From Melioribacteraceae bacterium (GTDB lineage: Bacteria > Bacteroidota > Ignavibacteria > Ignavibacteriales > Melioribacteraceae): a stretch of 64,000 nt of DNA. The first letter of the stretch is position 1; every line of letters begins with the position of its first letter. The stretch spans positions 62,001-126,000 of the forward strand of contig JAEINS010000013.1 in assembly GCA_016342755.1 (NCBI GenBank). Reading direction: 5' to 3'. The notes under the pieces are model-generated. The model did no database searches, was not told the origin of the DNA, and was given only the letters and a program-made list of their open reading frames with translations. A program made the position numbers and the translations under genes. Shown here piece after piece: positions 6,929-14,245 of this stretch.

Positions 6929-9343
6929 ATGTTTAGCAATTATCTAAAAATAGCACTTAGAAATTTACTAAAGCATAAAGTATTTAGTTTAGTAAATATA
7001 CTAGGACTTTCAGTTGGCATAACCTGTACAGTGCTTTTATCGCTTTATGTACAGCATGAGTTAAGTTATGATCACTATCATCCTAAGGCAGATAGAATCT
7101 ATCGTGTAGCGGCTTCTTATGCATTAATGGGACAAGCTTATGAATTAGCTGTAACACCTGCTCCGCTTGCAAATGCTTTATTAACAGAGTTTTCTGAAGT
7201 TGAAGAAGTGGCCCGATTTAGAAAAAGAGGCGCAGAAGTTTTTAGATATATGAACCAGAGTTTTAAAGAGGATGAATCAATTTATGCTGATGCCTCAATT
7301 TTTAATGTATTCAAAATTGATTTAATAAAAGGTAATACTGAAACTGCCTTACAATCTCCTAATACAATAATTCTAAATGAGAAAACCGCAAGAAAATATT
7401 TTGGCGATGAAAATCCGATTGGCAAAGCTATAGTTGTAGATAACGGAGATAATTTTAAAGTAACAGGAATATTTAAAGAAATTCCAAATAATACTCATTT
7501 CCAATTTGATTTAATTTTATCGATAACCTCATTAGATGAAAGCATGGAACCTTATTGGTTCAGTAATAATTTTAATACTTATATAGTTCTTAATAAACAT
7601 GCAAATCCTAAAACTGTTGAAGCTAAATTTCCGGCATTGCTCGAAAAATACTTAGGTCCGGAAGTTGAACAGTTATTGGGAAAACCATTTTCTGAAATGA
7701 CAGATGATGAAGGACACGCTAGATTTTATTTGCAGCCAGTTACTGATATTCATCTTACATCGGATCTTATGTCAGAGCTCGGACAAAACAGCGATATTAA
7801 GTATGTATATATATTCTCTGCTATAGCTTTATTTATCTTAATTATAGCCGGCATAAATTATATGAACATTTCTACTGCACAGTCTGCTTCAAGAGCAAAA
7901 GAAGTTGGTGTCAGGAAAGTTTTAGGTTCTAATAAAAATCAATTAATAAGGCAGTTTTTAACTGAATCATTTTTAACAGTACTGATTTCCATAATTATAT
8001 CGGTGCTTTTAACCGAATTATCTATGTCGCATTTTAATGATTTAACTAACAAAGTATTATCATTAAACTATTTCAGCAATTACTTTATCGCGGGTTTACT
8101 TTTTGGGATTTTTACTTTTGTAGGCATTTTCTCCGGAGTATATCCGGCCTTTGTTATATCGTCATTTAATCCGGCAAGTGTTCTTAGTAGAAAAATAATT
8201 AAAGGAGCTAAATCCGGTTTATTAAGAAATGGACTTGTTATACTTCAATTTGCCACATCTATAATTATGATTATAGCAACTCTTGTAGTTTTGAATCAGC
8301 TCAACTTTATCCAGAATAAAAAACTTGGTTTCAATAAAGATCACGTAATTATACTTAATGAAGCATATCTGCTTGGTGATCAGGTAAAATCAATGAAAAA
8401 CAGTATGCTCGGATATTCGGCTGTGGAAAGTGCTTCAATAAGCGGTTTCTTGCCTGTTCCTTCTAATGGTAATACTTCGGCAGTTTTTCCATACGGTAAA
8501 AAAGAAAAAACAGTTGCTGTTCAGCAATGGCAAGTTGATAATGATTACATAAAAACTATGGGAATGGAAATTGTTGAGGGTCGTGATTTTTCGAAAGAAT
8601 TTGGAAATGAAAATGAGAACATAATTATTAACGAGGCGATGGTAAAACAGTTTGGGTTTAAGAATCCAATTGGAGAAAGAATAGTACACTATACAAGTCA
8701 TAATAATGATTCAAAAGCAAATACTGTAATAGGTGTGGTAAAAGATTTTCATTTCGAATCACTAAGAAATAATATTGCACCGCTGATAATGTTCTTCGAG
8801 AATAATGACGGTTCTATTGCCTTTAAGGTGAAAAGTGAAAGTCTGACTGAAGTAATTGATTTAATGAAAATGAATTGGAAAAAATTCGCTCCAAATCAGC
8901 CGTTTAATTATTCCTTTCTCGATCTGCGTTTTGATGCCATGTATAGATCGGAACAGAGAATAAGCCGTGTATTTGCTGTCTTTTCCGGTTTGGCAATATT
9001 CTTAGGCTGTTTAGGATTATTCAGTCTCTCAGCGTTTAGCGCGGAAAGGAAAACAAAAGAAATTGGAATTAGAAAAGTTTTGGGTTCTTCAGTATTAAAA
9101 ATTGTGTACATGTTATCTAAAGAGTTTTTTGCTATGATATTTATATCCTTTTTAATTGCCGCTCCAATAGCATATTATTTTATGAATAAATGGCTTATGG
9201 ATTTTGCATACAGAATTAGTCTTGATATTTGGGTGTTTATAGGAACCGGACTGATAACATATTTTATAGCAATGATTGCGGTTAGTTATAACGCGGTTAG
9301 AGCTGCGTTCTCAAATCCCGTGGATAGTTTAAGGAATGAATAG
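6929..9343 (+). CDS. FtsX/MacB-type ABC transporter permease 2
   Basis: This 804-aa paralogue of the preceding gene starts NYLKIALRNLLKHKVFSLVN, with a first helix GLSVGITCTVLLSLYV. Both FtsX blocks carry the coupling motif (EVGVRKVLGSNK near residue 325 and EIGIRKVLGSS near residue 710), and the protein ends SNPVDSLRNE. A GAGGAAAG ribosome binding site precedes the ATG. Eight membrane segments are expected. The periplasmic domains differ from those of the neighbours much more than the membrane blocks do, which suggests that the three permeases have separate partners or substrates (inference). Confidence 0.93.
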   Translation: MFSNYLKIALRNLLKHKVFSLVNILGLSVGITCTVLLSLYVQHELSYDHYHPKADRIYRVAASYALMGQAYELAVTPAPLANALLTEFSEVEEVARFRKRGAEVFRYMNQSFKEDESIYADASIFNVFKIDLIKGNTETALQSPNTIILNEKTARKYFGDENPIGKAIVVDNGDNFKVTGIFKEIPNNTHFQFDLILSITSLDESMEPYWFSNNFNTYIVLNKHANPKTVEAKFPALLEKYLGPEVEQLLGKPFSEMTDDEGHARFYLQPVTDIHLTSDLMSELGQNSDIKYVYIFSAIALFILIIAGINYMNISTAQSASRAKEVGVRKVLGSNKNQLIRQFLTESFLTVLISIIISVLLTELSMSHFNDLTNKVLSLNYFSNYFIAGLLFGIFTFVGIFSGVYPAFVISSFNPASVLSRKIIKGAKSGLLRNGLVILQFATSIIMIIATLVVLNQLNFIQNKKLGFNKDHVIILNEAYLLGDQVKSMKNSMLGYSAVESASISGFLPVPSNGNTSAVFPYGKKEKTVAVQQWQVDNDYIKTMGMEIVEGRDFSKEFGNENENIIINEAMVKQFGFKNPIGERIVHYTSHNNDSKANTVIGVVKDFHFESLRNNIAPLIMFFENNDGSIAFKVKSESLTEVIDLMKMNWKKFAPNQPFNYSFLDLRFDAMYRSEQRISRVFAVFSGLAIFLGCLGLFSLSAFSAERKTKEIGIRKVLGSSVLKIVYMLSKEFFAMIFISFLIAAPIAYYFMNKWLMDFAYRISLDIWVFIGTGLITYFIAMIAVSYNAVRAAFSNPVDSLRNE

Positions 9344-9407
9344 TTGAAACCTCCGGGTTTTAGAAGTCCAGTAGGTTTGGATATCAAAATTAAATTGGGA
9401 AAAGATC

Positions 9408-11765
9408 ATGATAAAAAACTATATAATTGTTACACTTCGTAATATTTTTAATAATAAAATTTATTCTTTTATAAATCTGCTTGGGCTTTCTGTCGGGATT
9501 GCATGTACAATTCTTATAATTGTCTGGGTAAGATATGAGTTAGGATATGATAACTTCCATACAAAGCTAAATCAAATTTATAGAGTAGTTACCGAATATG
9601 ATGGTTTTAGAACACCAACCACTCCCGGACCAATGGCTGCTTATCTTAAATCTGAAATACCCGAAATTGTTGAAGCCACTAGATTTAAAGGTGATAACAT
9701 AATCCTACAGTACAGAGATAAAAGCTGCAAAATAAATGGTATAAATGCCGAACCAATGTTTCTTGATCTGTTTACGTTCCCATCAGTAAAGGGGAATCCG
9801 GCACTAGCACTGGATGACGCAAGTTCTATTGTTCTAACTCAGTCTGGGGCAGAAAAGCTATTTGGTGATGAAGATCCCATTGGTAAGGTTGTTAAAGTTT
9901 CTAATAAATGGACGGCAACTGTTAAATCTGTAGTTGAAGATGTACCAAAAAATTCAAGTCCGCCTTTAAACTTTGAATATTTATATCCTTTCAAAGTTTA
10001 TTACTACTGGCGTGATCCTGACAATTGGACAAATAATTCTGATTATAATACTTGGGTATTGTTAGATGAAAAGGCTGATTTTACAGAAGTTAACAGAAAA
10101 ATTGATGAGCTGATTAAAAGACATAATCCTGATCCGAAATTAAAATTTTTTGTACAGCCATTAAGCGAAATTCATTTAAACGCAAATACACATCGCTGGG
10201 ACGGACCTCACGGTGATATAAATACAGTGCTAATATTTTCATTTTTAGCGATGATTATTTTAGCCATCGCGTGTATTAATTTCACCAATTTAGCGACCGC
10301 AAAATCATCTTTAAGATCAAAAGAGATTGGTATTAGAAAGGTTATTGGGGCAACCCGGTTACAAATTATAAAACAGCATTTAGGCGAATCTTTTATATTT
10401 ACATCCCTTTCAGTTCCAATTTCTCTAATTATGATTGAACTGTTTCTACCCTCATTTAATGAAATTGCGGGAAATATTTATTCAATAAATTATTTGGAAT
10501 CTTGGTTTATAATCAGCTTAATATCAATTCTAATTATTACCGCGTTCTTCTCCGGTTTATATCCATCAATAATGCTTTCATCATTAGGAATTACAAAAAT
10601 ACTGCAGGAAAATGAAAGTTTTTCAAATGACAGGAAAAATTGGAGCCAAATTTCTTTTAGAAAAGTATTAGTGATTTTTCAATTCTCAATTTCAATAATT
10701 GTGATAATATCAACACTGTTAATATTTAATCAGTTACAATATATTTTTGAAAAGGATTTAGGATACGATGCGGAAAACCTGCTCTATATAACAACAGGAA
10801 GAAACTATTCTCCCGAAGTTTATGAAAGATTTAATCATGAGATTTTGGAGCTTTCGTCAGTAGTATCAACAGGCAGTTCTGATCAGATTCCGACAGATAC
10901 AGATTTTGTTCTCGGAGTTAATTATTTCCACAATGATCAAAAAATTTCAGCTTCATCACCGGCATTTATGATTGATGAAAATTTTTTAGCAAACTACAAA
11001 ATAGAATTAATAGCCGGTGAAAATTTCAAACCCGAAAATAAAACAAGTTTAAAAGAATCATTTATAATAAATGAAACTGCGGTTAGGGAGTTTGGTTTAA
11101 AAAATCCGATTGGAAGTTATTTTGAAGCCTATAATAGGAAAGGAAAAGTTATAGGAGTTGTAAAAGATTTTCATTTCGAAAATTTAAAAGAGAAAATTGA
11201 ACCTTTGGTTTTTATGTATTTTGATGAATGTTATTTTTTGAATATCAGGATTAAGAGCAACAATACCGCAGAATCTATTAATTCTATTAAAGCATTAGTA
11301 GAAAAACATTTCCCGGGACATCCATTTATTTACTCCTTTGTTGATGATAAAATAGAAGCCCTGTATAAAAAGGAAGTAAGAATGGGCGAATTATTTAAAT
11401 ATTTTTCTTTCCTTGCTATTTTTATATCTATACTTGGTTTATATGGGTTAGTTGCTTTTATAGTTGATCAGAAAACAAAAGAAATAAGTATTAGAAAAGT
11501 TCTGGGTTCTTCAGTTAGTTCTGTGGTTCGTAATTTAATCAGCAGTTTTATTATATGGATTGTAATTGCAAATATAATTGCCTGGCCAATTACATATTGG
11601 GCAATTACCAAATGGCTTCAAAATTTTGAATATAAAACTGAAATTGATTTAGGAGTATTTGTAATAGTAGGGGTAATAATTTTGCTGCTATCATTATTTA
11701 CGGTAAGTTTACACGCGGTAAAAGCGGCATTAATAAATCCGGTTAAAAATTTAAGAAATGAATAA
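9408..11765 (+). CDS. FtsX/MacB-type ABC transporter permease 3
   Basis: The third tandem permease has 785 aa. It opens NYIIVTLRNIFNNKIYSFINL and continues with helix GLSVGIACTILIIVWV. The first coupling motif is EIGIRKVIGAT near residue 305; the second is EISIRKVLGSS. It ends INPVKNLRNE, the same C-terminal signature as the other two. It is the last gene of the operon; an AT-rich hairpin (TTTTAATAAC 11772-11781 with GTTATTAAAA 11794-11803) follows the stop codon and may mark the operon end, though it has no T-tract. The order adaptor, two ATPases, three permeases resembles multi-permease MacAB-like clusters of Bacteroidota. Confidence 0.93.
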   Translation: MIKNYIIVTLRNIFNNKIYSFINLLGLSVGIACTILIIVWVRYELGYDNFHTKLNQIYRVVTEYDGFRTPTTPGPMAAYLKSEIPEIVEATRFKGDNIILQYRDKSCKINGINAEPMFLDLFTFPSVKGNPALALDDASSIVLTQSGAEKLFGDEDPIGKVVKVSNKWTATVKSVVEDVPKNSSPPLNFEYLYPFKVYYYWRDPDNWTNNSDYNTWVLLDEKADFTEVNRKIDELIKRHNPDPKLKFFVQPLSEIHLNANTHRWDGPHGDINTVLIFSFLAMIILAIACINFTNLATAKSSLRSKEIGIRKVIGATRLQIIKQHLGESFIFTSLSVPISLIMIELFLPSFNEIAGNIYSINYLESWFIISLISILIITAFFSGLYPSIMLSSLGITKILQENESFSNDRKNWSQISFRKVLVIFQFSISIIVIISTLLIFNQLQYIFEKDLGYDAENLLYITTGRNYSPEVYERFNHEILELSSVVSTGSSDQIPTDTDFVLGVNYFHNDQKISASSPAFMIDENFLANYKIELIAGENFKPENKTSLKESFIINETAVREFGLKNPIGSYFEAYNRKGKVIGVVKDFHFENLKEKIEPLVFMYFDECYFLNIRIKSNNTAESINSIKALVEKHFPGHPFIYSFVDDKIEALYKKEVRMGELFKYFSFLAIFISILGLYGLVAFIVDQKTKEISIRKVLGSSVSSVVRNLISSFIIWIVIANIIAWPITYWAITKWLQNFEYKTEIDLGVFVIVGVIILLLSLFTVSLHAVKAALINPVKNLRNE

Positions 11766-11771
11766 AATAAC

Positions 11772-11803
11772 TTTTAATAACAAATAGTCAGCCGTTATTA
11801 AAA
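11772..11803 (+). terminator. Weak AT-rich hairpin after the efflux operon
   Basis: TTTTAATAAC and GTTATTAAAA pair perfectly over 10 bp with a 12-nt loop, just after the third permease stop. The low GC content and missing T-run make this a weak terminator candidate. Confidence 0.3.
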
Positions 11804-11874
11804 AGATGTAAATAAAATTGCACCGCAACTTTTCATAAGTATCTGCATCTTATTCATCAAAAGAAAAGATATTA

Positions 11875-12276
11875 ATGAAAGTTTTAATAATCTTCATTTT
11901 GATCACGTTTTTATTTCAGGAAGAATATACTCCATTTAAAAAGCTTTATGAAAAAGATGGTCTCTTAATTAATTATGTCTTTTATAGTGAAGGAAACGGA
12001 GTAAAAGATAACGGAATAACTTTATTTCTGCATAACAAAAATAATTTTGGCATTGAATATAGTTTTGATCTTATCTTTAGAGCCGGGAAAACAGATAAAT
12101 ATCAAAAAGTGGATGGTAAGTTAAAAGCGGGAGAAAAGAAGACCGGAAGTTCGGAAAAGCTGTTTTGGATACCATTTGATGACAAAAGAACAATAACTGA
12201 GTTGGGAATTACAAACTTTAGCATCAAAAAAATGGAACCTGCAAAAAATATTACTGTAGAAGAAACCAAATTGTAG
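11875..12276 (+). CDS. Hypothetical exported protein, 133 aa
   Basis: I do not recognise the family. Residues 1-15 (KVLIIFILITFLF) are a short hydrophobic export signal with little positive charge and no lipobox. The mature part looks beta-rich and polar: GITLFLHNKNNFGIEYSFDLIFR, followed by GKLKAGEKKTGSSEKLFWIPF. This pattern is reminiscent of a small immunoglobulin-like or FxLYD-type domain, which is a guess from alternating hydrophobic strands. It starts 109 bp after the efflux operon and ends 77 bp before tRNA-Leu, with no clear partner. Confidence 0.65.
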   Translation: MKVLIIFILITFLFQEEYTPFKKLYEKDGLLINYVFYSEGNGVKDNGITLFLHNKNNFGIEYSFDLIFRAGKTDKYQKVDGKLKAGEKKTGSSEKLFWIPFDDKRTITELGITNFSIKKMEPAKNITVEETKL

Positions 12277-12353
12277 GTTAAGTACAATATAATACATTAA
12301 GAATTATATTGATTTTTTTTTGAATCTACTATATGTTTGAACTTTGTTTTTTT

Positions 12354-12437
12354 GCGGAAGTGGTGAAATTGGTAGACACGCTATCTTGAGGGGGTAGTGC
12401 TCTTCTGGGCATACGGGTTCAAGTCCCGTCTTCCGCA
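12354..12437 (+). tRNA. tRNA-Leu (anticodon GAG)
   Basis: The acceptor arms GCGGAAG (12354-12360) and CTTCCGC (12430-12436) pair perfectly, followed by discriminator A. The anticodon stem CTATC/GGTAG closes a 7-nt loop TTGAGGG with anticodon GAG. A long variable arm (typical for Leu) and the T-loop GGTTCAAGTCC are present. CCA is not encoded. The 84-nt length fits a class II tRNA. Confidence 0.97.
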
Positions 12438-12470
12438 CAAGTTTTTTATAAATAAATAGGTGTAAGTAAT

Positions 12471-13232
12471 ATGAAAAAAATCGTAAAAAGTATACTTTTA
12501 GTACTGATAGTTCTTTCTTCTACATTCTTAGCTCAAACTGCCGAGATGGATAATGATTCGAAAAAGATCTATAATGAAGGAAACAAACTAAGAAAATCAG
12601 GTGATTATGCTGGAGCAATTGCTAAATACGATGAAGCTTTGAAACTAACATCCGACTACAGAGTATATTATAATAAATCAGTTACATTAAAAAAATTAAG
12701 AAAGTATGATGAAGCTGAAGCTGCTCTTTTAAGTTGTATTGAAAACAAAAAAGATTTCTCATCTGCATATAACGCATTAGGCGGAATTTATTTTGCTAAC
12801 GGACAATACAGCGAAGCTATTGAGCAATTTGAAAAATTCAAACAATATTCTGATCAGGATAAACACAAGGAAAAAGCAGATCAGTATATTGCACAAGCTT
12901 ATACTAAATTGGCTTTAAAAGAAAAATCTGATAACAAGTATCCAAAAGCAGTTGAATATTTGTTAAAAGCTGTTGATCATGCAAAATTTGACAAAGCTTA
13001 TTTAGCTTTAGCTGAAGTTTATATTGATATGCAAAAATGGGATGAAGCTTTAGAAGCTGGTGATAAAGCTCTTAATTATAGAAAGAAAATTTCTAAAGGC
13101 GGACCAAATTATTTTAAAGGAATGGCATTTAAAGGTAAAGGCGATAATGTAAAAGCAAAAGAATGTTTCCTTGCCGGTAAAAATGATAAAACATACGGAC
13201 AAAACTGTAAGTATGAATTAGAATCATTATAA
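12471..13232 (+). CDS. Exported TPR-repeat protein
   Basis: The protein has 253 aa with a classical signal peptide (KKIVKSILLVLIVLSSTFLAQ) and then several tetratricopeptide repeats: NEGNKLRKSGDYAGAIAKYDEAL, YYNKSVTLKKLRKYDEAEAAL, AYNALGGIYFANGQYSEAIEQF and further degenerate copies. TPR proteins act as protein-interaction scaffolds; the periplasmic location is inferred from the signal. The gene starts 33 bp after tRNA-Leu and ends at a strong bidirectional terminator shared with the convergent outer-membrane protein gene. The partner is unknown. Confidence 0.85.
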   Translation: MKKIVKSILLVLIVLSSTFLAQTAEMDNDSKKIYNEGNKLRKSGDYAGAIAKYDEALKLTSDYRVYYNKSVTLKKLRKYDEAEAALLSCIENKKDFSSAYNALGGIYFANGQYSEAIEQFEKFKQYSDQDKHKEKADQYIAQAYTKLALKEKSDNKYPKAVEYLLKAVDHAKFDKAYLALAEVYIDMQKWDEALEAGDKALNYRKKISKGGPNYFKGMAFKGKGDNVKAKECFLAGKNDKTYGQNCKYELESL

Positions 13233-13270
13233 AATTTATTAGCAATTTGACTGAGAGAAATCGAAGTATT

Positions 13271-13304
13271 AAAAAAAGCCCTTCAATAATTGAAGGGCTT
13301 TTTT
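13271..13304. terminator. Bidirectional intrinsic terminator
   Basis: GCCCTTCAA-TAA-TTGAAGGGC (13278-13298) is a perfect 9-bp stem with A7 on the left and T6 on the right. It can stop the TPR gene on the plus strand and the beta-barrel gene on the minus strand. Confidence 0.92.
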
Positions 13305-13336
13305 GTATCCAATATTTTTGCTGTCACATAAATTAA

Positions 13337-13954
13337 TTACAGAATACCAAACAGAATATTAGCGGTTAAATTAATTGTATTAAAATTATCTTCCCAGTCT
13401 TCTTTTCCAATAAGATTATTGAAATTATATTTTAAGGTTAAATCAACGTCAATAGTCGGAAGAAGTTTAAAATCAACACCGGCACCAATTCCTAATCCGT
13501 ATCTTGATTCACCGGAAGTTGATACATCGTAAATATTGCTATAAGAAATATCAGTATCGCCAAAAGAGCTAATTAAAAAATCTGCTGCAATGTAAGGCTG
13601 TACCGGACCAGGAATCAAAGCCCATTCGCCTCCAATTCCAATTGATAGCAAACTTGTTTCAACTTTTACATCTGTCTTTGTTAAGCTAGAAAAAATTGGA
13701 GGTATTGCATTTCCGCTTCCCTCAAAGCTTGTATAAATAACATGAGCCTGAATTTTTAACGGAAGCATTGGTAAACTAAGTTTTGCTTTAACTCCGTAGT
13801 GTAAATTATTATCAAGATCAGGCATTGATGGACCGAAAATACCAGATTCCTGAACAGCGGTGAATCCGACTGCCGGACCAATTCTTAGCGACTGTGCTTT
13901 AGAGATTGAAACCAAAAGAAGTAAAATAATTAAACTTTGAAATATTTTTTTCAT
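13337..13954 (-). CDS. Outer-membrane beta-barrel protein (OmpA/OmpW-like porin fold)
   Basis: This 205-aa protein has a signal peptide (KKIFQSLIILLLLVSISKAQ) followed by alternating amphipathic strands. These include RIGPAVGFTAVQ, VKAKLSLPMLPLKIQAHV, SIGIGGEWALI, YGLGIGAGVDFKLLP and DVDLTLKYNFNN, typical of an 8-stranded barrel with outer-membrane protein beta-barrel domain features. ATG 13954 is chosen because AGGTTT lies just upstream; an earlier in-frame ATG at 14011 would place 19 non-signal residues before the signal peptide. The function is unknown, perhaps structural. It is convergent with the TPR gene and divergent from the 993-aa TPR gene. Confidence 0.82.
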   Translation of the reverse strand: MKKIFQSLIILLLLVSISKAQSLRIGPAVGFTAVQESGIFGPSMPDLDNNLHYGVKAKLSLPMLPLKIQAHVIYTSFEGSGNAIPPIFSSLTKTDVKVETSLLSIGIGGEWALIPGPVQPYIAADFLISSFGDTDISYSNIYDVSTSGESRYGLGIGAGVDFKLLPTIDVDLTLKYNFNNLIGKEDWEDNFNTINLTANILFGIL

Positions 13955-14245
13955 TGTAAACCTCAGAATTTGTTTAAAATATTTTTTAAATAATTGTAAA
14001 GTTGACATCAATTTAATAGTTTATTTATTATAATACAATATTTTAGGTAAATCCTCTTCTAATTTACTTTAAGTTAAATAGAGTTTTCTTTATATTTTCT
14101 AATAATTTTTGAAAACTTTTTATATCAAGGAATTTTGGGTCTCTTATTTTTACATGTATTAAGATTTTGGAACCTAAAACAAATGAAAACGTATAAAATC
14201 CTAAAATTCTGATATTTTATTTTTGATAATTTTAATGAGTAAATT

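Noticed and set aside
13955-14011. Upstream start of the minus-strand beta-barrel gene
   Set aside because: It would place 19 residues before the signal peptide; the ATG at 13954 has an AGGTTT ribosome binding site and a normal signal.
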